DNA of 64,000 nt, taken from the NCBI GenBank assembly GCA_037954235.1, contig JBBMOA010000003.1, forward strand, positions 8,518,453 to 8,582,452, in the 5' to 3' direction. How positions within the stretch are numbered: position 1 is the first letter of the stretch; each line of letters begins with the position of its first letter. Source of the DNA: Aulostomus chinensis. Lineage: Eukaryota; Chordata; Actinopteri; Syngnathiformes; Aulostomidae. Positions 1 to 11,217 of the stretch are shown here, one piece after another. The notes under the pieces are model-generated. The model was not told where the DNA came from and made no database searches. It worked only from the letters and a program-made list of their open reading frames with translations. The position numbers and the translations under genes are program-made.

Positions 1-94
1 GTTCATTTTGGCCTTCTCTCGCTGAGAAAACACTATTTGTGACCTATGATACAAAAATGCCATAACTTTTGTTCAAAGTGAGTTTTCAGTCAAG

Positions 95-107
95 TTTCAA
101 CCTGAAA
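95..107. other. Dyad symmetry 1 (5-bp arms, 3-base loop), once per monomer
   Basis: The sequence 'tttcaacctgaaa' has arms tttca and tgaaa around acc. It recurs at monomer positions 95-107 in most units. It is broken where 'agttacaacc' replaces 'agtttcaacc' (the p8 monomers). It could form a short cruciform or hairpin. Whether it does so is unknown. Confidence 0.5.
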
Positions 108-124
108 GCATAGAAAGATGCATA

Positions 125-135
125 AACTTGAAGTT
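125..135. other. Dyad symmetry 2 (5-bp arms, 1-base centre), once per monomer
   Basis: The sequence 'aacttgaagtt' is an odd palindrome centred on G130. Variants that break it mark particular subtypes: 'aatttgaagtt' (p3), 'aacgtgaagtt' (p4), 'aacttgaagtg' (p9) and 'aactggaagtt'. It is therefore a main subtype-diagnostic site as well as a dyad. Confidence 0.45.
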
Positions 136-180
136 ACAGCTTGATTTCAGTGAGTTTTCATCAAAATACAGGAGTTCTGC

Positions 181-193
181 ATGAAGTGTTCAT
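181..193. other. Dyad symmetry 3 across the monomer junction
   Basis: The sequence 'atgaagtgttcat' has arms atgaa and ttcat around gtg and spans the end of one monomer and the start of the next. It recurs at nearly every junction. Variants such as 'attaagtg', 'ataaagtg' and 'atggagtg' break one arm and mark specific subtypes. Confidence 0.45.
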
Positions 194-1309
194 TTTGGCC
201 TTCTCTCGCTGAGAAAACGGTATTTGTGACCTGCGACACAGAACAGCCATAACTTTTGTTCAAAGTGAGTTTTCAGTCAAGTTTCAACCTGAAAGCATAG
301 AAAGATGCATAAACTTGAAGTTACAGCTTGATTTCAGTGAGTTTCCATCAAAATACCGGAGTTCTGCATGAAGTGTTCATTTTGGCCTTCTCTCGCTGAG
401 AAAACGCTATTTGTGACCTGTGATACAAAAATGCCATAACTTTTGTTCAAAGTGAGTTTTCAGTCAAGTTTCAACCTGAAAGAATAGAAAGATGCATAAA
501 CTTGAAGTTACAGCTTGATTTCAGTGAGTTTTCATCAAAATACAGGAGTTCTGCATGAAGTGTTCATTTTGGCCTTCTCTCGCTGAGAAAACGCTATTTG
601 TGACCTGTGATACAAAAATGCCATAACTTTTGTTCAAAGTGAGTTTTCAGTCAAGTTTCAACCTGAAAGAATAGAAAGATGCATAAACTTGAAGTTACAG
701 CTTGATTTCAGTGAGTTTTCATCAAAATACAGGAGTTCTGCATGAAGTGTTCATTTTGGCCTTCTCTCGCTGAGAAAACGGTATTTGTGACCTGCGACAC
801 AGAACAGCCATAACTTTTGTTCAAAGTGAGTTTTCAGTCAAGTTTCAACCTGAAAGCATAGAAAGATGCATAAACTTGAAGTTACAGCTTGATTTCAGTG
901 AGTTTCCATCAAAATACCGGAGTTCTGCATGAAGTGTTCATTTTGGCCTTCTCTCGCTGAGAAAACGCTATTTGTGACCTGTGATACAAAAATGCCATAA
1001 CTTTTGTTCAAAGTGAGTTTTCAGTCAAGTTTCAACCTGAAAGAATAGAAAGATGCATAAACTTGAAGTTACAGCTTGATTTCAGTGAGTTTTCATCAAA
1101 ATACAGGAGTTCTGCATGAAGTGTTCATTTTGGCCTTCTCTCGCTGAGAAAACGCTATTTGTGACCTTCGACACAGAACAACCATAACTTTTGTTCAAAG
1201 TGAGTTTTCTGTCAAGTTTCAACCTGAAAGCATACAAAGATGCATAAACTTGAATTTACAGCTTGATTTCAGTGAGTTTTCATCAAAATACAGGAGTTCT
1301 GCATGAAGT
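188..1309 (+). repeat. Two 3-monomer units (188-748, 749-1309)
   Basis: Monomers 2-4 and 5-7 repeat with a 561-bp period. Each unit starts with a B-box monomer that has 'cggtatttg' and the linked pair 'gtttccatc' plus 'taccggag', then an A-box 'cgctatttg' monomer carrying 'gaatagaaag'. The third members differ: monomer 4 repeats the type of monomer 3, while monomer 7 has 'ccttcgacac', 'acaacc' and 'gaatttacag'. Monomers 5-7 lead directly into the 11-mer, an order seen again at 44136-44696. Confidence 0.75.
234..245 (+). other. Two-state box, B form (first example); A form in neighbours
   Basis: Monomer positions 47-58 exist in two main forms. The A form reads tgatacaaaaat and is preceded by 'cctg' or 'ccta'. 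The B form reads cgacacagaaca. Five substitutions fall within 12 bases while flanking sequence is shared. Intermediates are rare (for example 'gcgatacaaaaatg' at 31653 and 32775, 'gtgacacaaaaatg' near 19118). B-form monomers are often followed by 'ctgtc' at positions 87-91 and A-form monomers by 'cagtc'. The layout recalls the A/B monomer alternation of primate alpha satellite, but no known protein site is recognised here. Confidence 0.7.
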
Positions 1310-3366
1310 GTTCATTTTGGCCTTCTTTCGCTGAGAAAACACTATTGGTGACCTGAGATACAAAAATGCCATAACTTTTGTTCAAAGTGAGTTTTCAGTC
1401 AAGTTTCAACCTGAAAGCATAGAAAGATGCATAAACTTGAAGTTACAGCTTGATTTCAGTGAGTTTTCCTCAAAATACAGGAGTTCTGCATGAAGTGTTC
1501 ATTTTGGCCTTCTCTCGCTGAGAAAACACTATTTGTGACCTATGATACAAAAATGCCATAACTTTTGTTCAAAGTGAGTTTTCAGTCAAGTTTCAACCTG
1601 AAAGCATAGAAAGATGCATAAACTTGAAGTTACAGCTTGATTTCAGTGAGTTTTCATCAAAATACAGGAGTTCTGCATGAAGTGTTCATTTTGGCCTTCT
1701 CTCGCTGAGAAAACGCTATTTTTGACCTGCGAAACAGAACAACCATAACTTTTGTTCAAAGTGAGTTTTCTGTCAAGTTTCAACCTGAAAGCATAGAAAG
1801 ATGCATAAATTTGAAGTTACAGCTTGATTTCAGTGAGTTTTCATCAAAATACAGGAGTTCTGCATGAAGTGTTCATTTTGGCCTTCTCTCGCTGAGAAAA
1901 CACTGTTTGTGACCTGTGATACAAAAATGCCATAACTTTTGTTCAAAGTGAGTTTTCAGTCAAGTTTCAACCTGAAAGCATAGAAAGATGCATAAACGTG
2001 AAGTTACAGCTTGATTTCAGTGAGTTTTCATCAAAATACAGGAGTTCTGCATGAAGTGTTCATTTTGGCCTTCTCTCGCTGAAAAAACGCTATTTGTGAC
2101 CTGTGATACAAAAATGCCATAACTTTTGTTCAAAGTGAGTTTTCAGTCAAGTTTCAACCTGAAATCATAGAAAGATGCATAAACTTGAAGTTACAGCTTG
2201 ATTTCAGTGAGTTTTCATGAAAATACAGGAGTTCTGCATGAAGTGTTCATTTTGGCCTTCTCTCGCTGAGAAAACGCTATTTGTGACCTGCGACACAGAA
2301 CAGCCATAACGTTTGTTCAAAGTGAGTTTTCTGTCAAGTTTCAACCCTAAAGCATAGAAAGATGCATAAACTTGAAGTTACAGCTTGATTTCAGTGAGTT
2401 TTCATCAAAATACAGGAGTTCTGCATGAAGTGTTCATTTTGACCTTCTCTCGCTGAGAAAACACTCTTTGTGACCTGCGACACAGAACAGCCATAACTTT
2501 TGTTCAAAGTGAGTTTTCTGTCAAGTTTCAACCTGAAAGCATAGAAAGATGCATAAACTTGAAGTTACAGCTTGATTTCAGTGAGTTTTCATCAAAATAC
2601 AGGAGTTCTGCATGAAGTGTTCATTTTGGCCTTCCCTCGCTGAGAAAACACTATTTGTGACCTGTGATACAAAAATGCCATAACTTTTGTTCAAAGTGAG
2701 TTTTCAGTCAAGTTACAACCTGAAAGCATAGAAAGATGCATAAACTTGAAGTTACAGCTTGATTTCAGTGAGTTTTCATCAAAATACAGGAGTTCTGCAT
2801 GAAGTGTTCATTTTGGCCTTCTCTCGCTGAGAAAACACTATTTGTGACCTGTGATACAAAAATGCCATAACTTTTGTTCAAAGTGAGTTTTCAGTCAAGT
2901 TTCAACCTGAAAGCATAGAAAGATGCATAAACTTGAAGTGACAGCTTGATTTCAGTGAGTTTTCCTCAAAATACAGGAGTTCTGCATGAAGTGTTCATTT
3001 TGGCCTTCTCTCGCTGAGAAAACACTATTTGTGACCTATGATACAAAAATGCCATAACTTTTGTTCAAAGTGAGTTTTCAGTCAAGTTTCAACCTGAAAG
3101 CATAGAAAGATGCATAAACTTGAAGTTACAGCTTGATTTCAGTGAGTTTTAATCAAAATACAGGAGTTTTGCATTAAGTGTTCATTTTGGCCTTCTCCCG
3201 CTGAGAAAACGCTATTTGTGACCTGCGACACAGAACAGCCATAACTTTTGTTCAAAGTGAGTTTTCTGTCAACTTTCAACCTGAAAGAATATAAAGATGC
3301 ATAAACTTGAAGTTACAGCTTGATTTCAGTGAGTTTTCATCAAAATACAGGAGTTCTGCATGAAGT
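1310..3366 (+). repeat. 11-monomer higher-order unit, copy 1 (p1-p11)
   Basis: This copy shows all eleven ordered subtypes. p1 has 'ctattggtg' and 'cctcaaaa'. p2 has 'cctatgatac'. p3 has 'tttttgacctgcgaaac' and 'ataaatttg'. p4 has 'cactgtttg' and 'aacgtgaag'. p5 has 'cgctgaaaaaac' and 'gaaatcatag'. p6 has a B box and 'cataacgtttg'. p7 has 'cactctttg' and a B box. p8 has 'ttccctcgc' and 'agttacaacc'. p9 has 'gaagtgacag' and 'cctcaaaa'. p10 has 'cctatgatac' and 'gcattaag'. p11 has 'ctcccgctg' and 'gtcaactttc'. Length is 11 x 187 = 2057. Private changes include 'caaccctaaag' in p6. Confidence 0.88.
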
Positions 3367-5423
3367 GTTCATTTTGGCCTTCTCTCGCTGAGAAAACAAT
3401 ATTTGTGACCTGTGATACAAAAATGCCATAACTTTTGTTCAAAGTGAGTTTTCAGTCAAGTTTCAACCTGAAAGCATAGAAAGATGCATAAACTTGAAGT
3501 TACAGCTTGATTTCAGTGAGTTTTCCTCAAAATACAGGAGTTCTGCATGAAGTGTTCATTTTGGCCTTCTCTCGCTGAGAAAACACTATTTGTGACCTAT
3601 GATACAAAAATGCCATAACTTTTGTTCAAAGTGAGTTTTCAGTCAAGTTTCAACCTGAAAGCATAGAAAGATGCATAAACTTGAAGTTACAGCTTGATTT
3701 CAGTGAGTTTTCATCAAAATACAGGAGTTCTGCATGAAGTGTTCATTTTGGCCTTCTCTCGCTGAGAAAACGCTATTTTTGACCTGCGAAACAGAACAAC
3801 CATAACTTTTGTTCAAAGTGAGTTTTCTGTCAAGTTTCAACCTGAAAGCATAGAAAGATGCATAAATTTGAAGTTACAGCTTGATTTCAGTGAGTTTTCA
3901 TCAAAATACAGGAGTTCTGCATGAAGTGTTCATTTTGGCCTTCTCTCGCTGAGAAAACACTGTTTGTGACCTGTGATACAAAAATGCCATAACTTTTTTT
4001 CAAAGTGAGTTTTCAGTCAAGTTTCAACCTGAAAGCATAGAAAGATGCATAAACGTGAAGTTACAGCTTGATTTCAGTGAGTTTTCATCAAAATACAGGA
4101 GTTCTGCATGAAGTGTTCATTTTGGCCTTCTCTCGCTGAAAAAACACTATTTGTGACCTGTGATACAAAAATGCCATAACTTTTGTTCAAAGTGAGTTTT
4201 CAGTCAAGTTTCAACCTGAAATCATAGAAAGATGCATAAACTTGAAGTTACAGCTTGATTTCAGTGAGTTTTCATGAAAATACAGGAGTTCTGCATGAAG
4301 TGTTCATTTTGGCCTTCTCTCGCTGAGAAAACGCTATTTGTGACCTGCGACACAGAACAGCCATAACGTTTGTTCAAAGTGAGTTTTCTGTCAAGTTTCA
4401 ACCTGAAAGCATAGAAAGATGCATAAACTTGAAGTTACAGCTTGATTTCAGTGAGTTTTCATCAAAATACAGGAGTTCTGCATGAAGTGTTCATTTTGGC
4501 CTTCTCTCGCTGAGAAAACACTCTTTGTGACCTGCGACACAGAACAGCCATAACTTTTGTTCAAAGTGAGTTTTCTGTCAAGTTTCAACCTGAAAGCATA
4601 GAAAGATGCATAAACCTGAAGTTACAGCTTGATTTCAGTGAGTTTTCATCAAAATACAGGAGTTCTGCATGAAGTGTTCATTTTGGCCTTCCCTCGCTGA
4701 GAAAACACTATTTGTGACCTGTGATACAAAAATGCCATAACTTTTGTTCAAAGTGAGTTTTCAGTCAAGTTACAACCTGAAAGCATAGAAAGATGCATAA
4801 ACTTGAAGTTACAGCTTGATTTCAGTGAGTTTTCATCAAAATACAGGAGTTCTGCATGAAGTGTTCATTTTGGCCTTCTCTCGCTGAGAAAACACTATTT
4901 GTGACCTGCGACACAGAACAGCCAAAAATTTTGTTCAAAGTGAGTTTTCTGTCAAGTTTCAACCTGAAAGCATAGAAAGATGCATAAACTTGAAGTTACA
5001 GCTTGATTTCAGTGAGTATTCCTCAAAATACAGGAGTTCTGCATGAAGTGTTCATTTTGGCCTTCTCTCGCTGAGAAAACACTATTTGTGACCTATGATA
5101 CAAAAATGCCATAACTTTTGTTCAAAGTGAGTTTTCAGTCAAGTTTCAACCTGAAAGCATAAAAAGATGCATAAACTTGAAGTTACAGCTTGATTTCAGT
5201 GAGTTTTCATCAAAATACAGGAATTCTGCATGAAGTGTTCATTTTGGCCTTCCCTCGCTGAGAAAACGGTATTTGTGACCTGCGACACAGAACAGCCATA
5301 ACTTTTGTTCAAAGTGAGTTTTCTGTCAAGTTTCAACCTGAAAGCATATAAAGATGCATAAACTTGAAGTTACAGCTTGATTTCAGTGAGTTTTCATCAA
5401 AATACAGGAGTTCTGCATGAAGT
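3367..5423 (+). repeat. 11-monomer higher-order unit, copy 2
   Basis: Direct tandem copy of the preceding unit at an offset of exactly 2057. p2-p8 (3554-4862) match closely. p1 carries 'caatatttg' with 'cctcaaaa'. p9 (4863-5049) is replaced by a B-box monomer with 'gccaaaaattttg' and 'gagtattcctc'. p10 has 'cataaaaag' and 'ggaattctg', and p11 has 'ttccctcgc' with 'catataaag'. The mixture suggests replacement of p9-p11 by unequal exchange after the duplication. Confidence 0.82.
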
Positions 5424-6545
5424 GTTCATTTTGGCCTTCTCTCGCTGAGAAAACAATATTTGTGACCTGTGATACAAAAATGCCATAACTTTTGTTCAAA
5501 GTGAGGTTTCAGTCAAGTTTCAACCTGAAAGCATACAAAGATGCATAAACTTGAAGTTACAGCTTGATTTCAGTGAGTTTTCATCAAAATACAGGAGTTC
5601 TGCATGAAGTGTTCATTTTGGCCTTCTCTCGCTGAGAAAACACTATTTGTGACCTGTGATACAAAAATGCCATAACTTTTGTTCAAAGTGAGTTTTCAGT
5701 CAAGTTTCAACCTGAAAGCATAGAAAGATGCATAAACTTGAAGTTACAGCTTGATTTCAGTGAGTTTTCATCAAAATACAGGAGTTCTGCATGAAGTGTT
5801 CATTTTGGCCTTCTCTCGCTGAGAAAACGCTATTTGTGACCTGCGACACAGAACAACCATAACTTTTGTTCAAAGTGAGTTTTCTGTCAAGTTTCAACCT
5901 GAAAGCATACAAAGATGCATAAACTTGAAGTTACAGCTTGATTTCAGTGAGTTTTCATCAAAATACAGGAGTTCTGCATGAAGTGTTCATTTTGGCCTTC
6001 TCTCGCTGAGAAAACACTATTTGTGACCTGTGATACAAAAATGCCATAACTTTTGTTCAAAGTGAGTTTTCTTGCAAGTTTCAACCTGAAAGCATAGAAA
6101 GATGCATAAACTTGAAGTTACAGCTTGATTTCAGTGAGTTTTCATCAAAATACAGGAGTTCTGCATGAAGTGTTCATTTTGGCCTTCTCTCGCTGAGAAA
6201 ACACTATTTGTGACCTGTGATACAAAAATGCCATAACTTTTGTTCAAAGTGAGTTTTCAGTCAAGTTTCAACCTGAAAGCATACAAAGATGCATAAACTT
6301 AAAGTTACAGCTTGATTTCAGTGAGTTTTCCTCAAAATACAGGAGTTCTGCATGAAGTGTTCATTTTGGCCTTCACTCGCTGTGAAAAAACTATTTGTGA
6401 CCTGTGATACAAAAATGCCATAACTTTTGTTCAAAGTGAGTTTTCAGTCAAGTTTCAACCTGAAAGCATAGAAAGATGCATAAACTTGAAATTACAGCTT
6501 GATTTCAGTGAGTTTTCATCAAAATACAGGAGTTCTGCATGAAGT
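5424..6545 (+). repeat. Six-monomer spacer between 11-mer copies
   Basis: Six monomers of ordinary satellite separate copies 2 and 3 of the 11-mer, so the p3 markers at 3741 and 6920 are 17 monomers (3179 bp) apart. Markers in order: 'caatatttg' with 'gaggtttcag'; a consensus-like unit; a B-box 'acaacc' unit with 'catacaaag'; 'cttgcaag'; 'aacttaaag' with 'cctcaaaa'; and 'ttcactcgctgtg'. The last two reappear at 50680-51053 and 60403-60776. Confidence 0.75.
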
Positions 6546-8602
6546 GTTCATTTTGGCCTTCTCTCGCTGAGAAAACACTATTGGTGACCTGTGATACAAA
6601 AATGCCATAACTTTTGTTCAAAGTGAGTTTTCAGTCAAGTTTCAACCTGAAAGCATAGAAAGATGCATAAACTTGAAGTTACAGCTTGATTTCAGTGAGT
6701 TTTCCTCAAAATACAGGAGTTCTGCATGAAGTGTTCATTTTGGCCTTCTCTCGCTGAGAAAACACTATTTGTGACCTATGATACAAAAATGCCATAACTT
6801 TTGTTCAAAGTGAGTTTTCAGTCAAGTTTCAACCTGAAAGCATAGAAAGATGCATAAACTTGAAGTTACAGCTTGATTTCAGTGAGTTTTCATCAAAATA
6901 CAGGAGTTCTGCATGAAGTGTTCATTTTGGCCTTCTCTCGCTGAGAAAACGCTATTTTTGACCTGCGAAACAGAACAACCATAACTTTTGTTCAAAGTGA
7001 GTTTTCTGTCAAGTTTCAACCTGAAAGCATAGAAAGATGCATAAATTTGAAGTTACAGCTTGATTTCAGTGAGTTTTCATCAAAATACAGGAGTTCTGCA
7101 TGAAGTGTTCATTTTGGCCTTCTCTCGCTGAGAAAACACTGTTTGTGACCTGTGATACAAAAATGCCATAACTTTTGTTCAAAGTGAGTTTTCAGTCAAG
7201 TTTCAACCTGAAAGCATAGAAAGATGCATAAACGTGAAGTTACAGCTTGATTTCAGTGAGTTTTCATCAAAATACAGGAGTTCTGCATGAAGTGTTCATT
7301 TTGGCCTTCTCTCGCTGAAAAAACACTATTTGTGACCTGTGATACAAAAATGCCATAACTTTTGTTCAAAGTGAGTTTTCAGTCAAGTTTCAACCTGAAA
7401 GCATAGAAAGATGCATAAACTTGAAGTTACAGCTTAATTTCAGTGAGTTTTCATCAAAATACAGGAGTTCTGCATGAAGTGTTCATTTTGGCCTTCTCTC
7501 GCTGAGAAAACGCTATTTGTGACCTGCGACACAGAACAGCCATAACGTTTGTTCAAAGTGAGTTTTCTGTCAAGTTTCAACCTGAATGCATAGAAAGATG
7601 CATAAACTTGAAGTTACAGCTTGATTTCAGTGAGTTTTCCTCAAAATACAGGAGTTCTGCATGAAGTGTTCATTTTGGCCTTCTCTCGCTGAGAAAACTC
7701 TATTTGTGACCTGCGACACAGAACAGCCATAACTTTTGTTCAAAGTGAGTTTTCTGTCAAGTTTCAACCTGAAAGCATAGAAAGATGCATAAACTTGAAG
7801 TTACAGCTTGATTTCAGTGAGTTTTCATCAAAATACAGGAGTTCTGCATGAAGTGTTCATTTTGGCCTTCCCTCGCTGAGAAAACACTATTTGTGACCTG
7901 TGATAAAAAAATGCCATCACTTTTGTTCAAAGTGAGTTTTCAGTCAAGTTACAACCTGAAAGCATAGAAAGATGCATAAACTTGAAGTTACAGCTTGATT
8001 TCAGTGAGTTTTCATCAAAATACAGGAGTTCTGCATGAAGTGTTCATTTTGGCCTTCTCTCGCTGAGAAAACACTATTTGTGACCTGTGATACAAAAATG
8101 CCATAACTTTTGTTCAAAGTGAGTTTTCAGTCAAGTTTCAACCTGAAAGCATAGAAAGATGCATAAACTTGAAGTGACAGCTTGATTTCAGTGAGTTTTC
8201 CTCAAAATACAGGAGTTCTGCATGAAGTGTTCATTTTGGCCTTCTCTCGCTGAGAAAACACTATTTGTGACCTATGATACAAAAATGCCATAACTTTTGT
8301 TCAAAGTGAGTTTTCAGTCAAGTTTCAACCTGAAAGCATAGAAAGATGCATAAACTTGAAGTTACAGCTTGATTTCAGTGAGTTTTCATCAAAATACAGG
8401 AGTTCTGCATTAAGTGTTCATTTTGGCCTTCTCCCGCTGAGAAAACGCTATTTGTGACCTGCGACACAGAACAGCCATAACTTTTGTTCAAAGTGAGTTT
8501 TCTGTCAACTTTCAACCTGAAAGCATATAAAGATGCATAAACTTGAAGTCACAGCTTGATTTCAGTGAGTTTTCATCAAAATACAGGAGTTCTGCATGAA
8601 GT
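6546..8602 (+). repeat. 11-monomer higher-order unit, copy 3
   Basis: All eleven subtypes occur in order (p1 at 6546, p3 at 6920, p4 at 7107, p5 at 7294, p6 at 7481, p8 at 7855, p11 at 8416). p6 carries 'cctgaatgcatag' and 'cctcaaaa', and p7 has 'actctatttg' instead of 'cactctttg'. p8 has 'gataaaaaaatgcc'. The p6 variant 'gaatgcat' is later shared with 52.65 kb and 62.37 kb. Confidence 0.85.
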
Positions 8603-9721
8603 GTTCATTTTGGCCTTCTCTCGCTGAGAAAACACTATTTGTGACCTGTGATACAAAATGCCATAACTTTTGTTCAAAGTGAGTTTTCAGTCAAGTTTCA
8701 ACCTGAAAGCATAGAAAGATGCATAAACTTGAAGTTACAGCTTGATTTCAGTGAGTTTTCATCAAAATACAGGAGTTCTGCATGAAGTGTTCATTTTGGC
8801 CTTCCCTCGCTGAGAAAACACTATTTGTGACCTGTGATAAAAAAATGCCATAACTTTTGTTCAAAGTGAGTTTTCAGTCAAGTTACAACCTGAAAGCATA
8901 GAAAGATGCATAAACTTGAAGTTACAGCTTGATTTCAGTGAGTTTTCATCAAAATACAGGAGTTCTGCATGAAGTGTTCATTTTGGCCTTCTCTCGCTGA
9001 GAAAACACTATTTGTGACCTGTGATACAAAAATGCCATAACTTTTGTTCAAAGTGAGTTTTCAGTCAAGTTTCAACCTGAAAGCATAGAAAGATGCATAA
9101 ACTTGAAGTGACAGCTTGATTTCAGTGAGTTTTCCTCAAAATACAGGAGTTCTGCATGAAGTGTTCATTTTGGCCTTCTCTCGCTGAGAAAACACTATTT
9201 GTGACCTATGATACAAAAATGCCATAACTTTTTTCAAAGTGAGTTTTCAGTCAAGTTTCAACCTGAAAGCATAGAAAGATGCATAAACTTGAAGTTACAG
9301 CTTGATTTCAGTGAGTTTTCATCAAAATACAGGAGTTCTGCATTAAGTGTTCATTTTGGCCTTCTCCCGCTGAGAAAACGCTATTTGTGACCTGCGACAC
9401 AGAACAGCCATAACTTTTGTTCAAAGTGAGTTTTCTGTCAACTTTCAACCTGAAAGCATATAAAGATGCATAAACTTGAAGTCACAGCTTGATTTCAGTG
9501 AGTTTTCATCAAAATACAGGAGTTCTGCATGAAGTGTTCATTTTGGCCTTCTCTCGCTGAGAAAACACTATTTGTGACCTGTGATACAAAATGCCATAAC
9601 TTTTGTTCAAAGTGAGTTTTCAGTCAAGTTTCAACCTGAAAGCATAGAAAGATGCATAAACTTGAAGTTACAGCTTGATTTCAGTGAGTTTTCATCAAAA
9701 TACAGGAGTTCTGCATGAAGT
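7855..9721 (+). repeat. 5-monomer tandem duplication (7855-8788, 8789-9721)
   Basis: p8-p11 plus the following monomer (with the 4-A run 'gatacaaaatgcc') are duplicated in tandem. Matching markers: 'ttccctcgc' with 'gataaaaaaatgcc', 'gaagtgacag', 'cctatgatac' with 'gcattaag', 'ctcccgctg' with 'gtcacag', and 'gatacaaaatgcc'. The offset is 934-933 rather than 935 because of one-base losses at about 8655 and 9587 (A run) and at about 9229 (T run, second copy only). The last loss shifts frame and creates a chance 60-codon open frame at 9208-9390. Confidence 0.9.
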
Positions 9722-11217
9722 GTTCATTTTGGCCTTCTCTCGCTGAGAAAACGGTATTTGTGACCTGCGACACAGAACAGCCATAACTTTTGTTCAAAGT
9801 GAGTTTTCAGTCAAGTTTCAACCTGAAAGCATAGAAAGATGCATAAACTTGAAGTTACAGCTTGATTTCAGTGAGTTTTCATCAAAATACAGGAGTTCTG
9901 CATGAAGTGTTCATTTTGGCCTTCTCTCGCTGAGAAAACAATATTTGTGACCTGTGATACAAAAATGCCATAACTTTTGTTCAAAGTGAGGTTTCAGTCA
10001 AGTTTCAACCTGAAAGCATAGAAAGATGCATAAACTTGAAGTTACAGCTTGATTTCAGTGAGTATTCCTCAAAATACAGGAGTTCTGCATGAAGTGTTCA
10101 TTTTGGCCTTCTCTCGCTGAGAAAACACTATTTGTGACCTATGATACAAAAATGCCATAACTTTTGTTCAAAGTGAGGTTTCAGTCAAGTTTCAACCTGA
10201 AAGCATAGAAAGATGCATAAACTTGAAGTTACAGCTTGATTTCAGTGAGTTTTCATCAAAATACAGGAGTTCTGCATGAAGTGTTCATTTTGGCCTTCTC
10301 TCGCTGAGAAAACACTATTTGTGACCTATGATACAATAATGCCATAACTTTTGTTCAAAGTGAGTTTTCAGTCAAGTTTCAACCTGAAAGCATAGAAAGA
10401 TGCATAAACTTGAAGTTACAGCTTGATTTCAGTGAGTTTTCATCAAAATACAGGAGTTCTGCATGAAGTGTTCATTTTGGCCTTCTCTCGCTGAGAAAAC
10501 GGTATTTGTGACCTGCGACACAGAACAGCCATAACTTTTGTTCAAAGTGAGTTTTCAGTCAAGTTTCAACCTGAAAGCATAGAAAGATGCATAAACTTGA
10601 AGTTACAGCTTGATTTCAGTGAGTTTTCATCAAAATACAGGAGTTCTGCATGAAGTGTTCATTTTGGCCTTCTCTCGCTGAGAAAACAATATTTGTGACC
10701 TGTGATACAAAAATGCCATAACTTTTGTTCAAAGTGAGGTTTCAGTCAAGTTTCAACCTGAAAGCATAGAAAGATGCATAAACTTGAAGTTACAGCTTGA
10801 TTTCAGTGAGTATTCCTCAAAATACAGGAGTTCTGCATGAAGTGTTCATTTTGGCCTTCTCTCGCTGAGAAAACACTATTTGTGACCTATGATACAAAAA
10901 TGCCATAACTTTTGTTCAAAGTGAGGTTTCAGTCAAGTTTCAACCTGAAAGCATAGAAAGATGCATAAACTTGAAGTTACAGCTTGATTTCAGTGAGTTT
11001 TCATCAAAATACAGGAGTTCTGCATGAAGTGTTCATTTTGGCCTTCTCTCGCTGAGAAAACACTATTTGTGACCTGTGATACAAAAATGCCATAACTTTT
11101 TTTCAAAGTGAGTTTTCAGTCAAGTTTCAACCTGAAAGCATACAAAGATGCATAAACTTGAAGTGACAGCTTGATTTCAGTGAGTTTTCATCAAAATACA
11201 GGAGTTCTGCATGAAGT
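9722..11217 (+). repeat. 4-monomer tandem pair (9722-10469, 10470-11217)
   Basis: Period 748 bp. The first three monomers of each copy match: 'cggtatttg' with B box; 'caatatttg' with 'gaggtttcag' and 'gagtattcctc'; and 'cctatgatac' with 'gaggtttcag'. The fourth monomers differ ('gatacaataatgcc' in the first, 'catacaaag' with 'gaagtgacag' in the second). The three-monomer core recurs at 12152-12712, at 53297-53857 and from 63020. Confidence 0.85.

Larger units (their letters stand above)
1..187 (+). repeat. Reference monomer (phase used in this annotation)
   Basis: This is the first complete unit, close to the majority sequence. Useful internal positions are: 20-21 the common CpG in 'ctcgctg'; 31-34 a variable 'cact/cgct/cggt/caat' tetranucleotide; 47-58 the two-state box; 53-57 an A5 run; 67-73 a T run broken by G71; 87-91 'cagtc' or 'ctgtc'; 112-116 'agaaa', variant 'acaaa' or 'ataaa'; 159-163 'catca', variant 'cctca'. 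The 12-mer 'agtgagttttca' occurs twice per monomer, at 77-88 and 149-160, which may be a trace of an older internal duplication. Phase is arbitrary because the array is circularly permutable. Confidence 0.9.

Noticed and set aside
71..79. RNA polymerase III B-box-like 'gttcaaagt' in each monomer
   Set aside because: It resembles the GWTCRANNC core but lacks the final C, no matching A box is seen upstream at usual spacing, and no tRNA fold is present.
77..160. Monomer as a clear internal dimer, based on two copies of 'agtgagttttca' 72 bp apart
   Set aside because: Similarity outside the 12-mer is weak and the spacing (72 and 115) is uneven. An ancient internal duplication is possible but not supported enough to call a feature.
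9208..9390. 60-codon open frame starting with ATG
   Set aside because: It lies wholly in satellite monomers and exists only because one T is missing near 9229, which shifts the frame past the usual stops. There is no codon bias, conserved domain or gene context.
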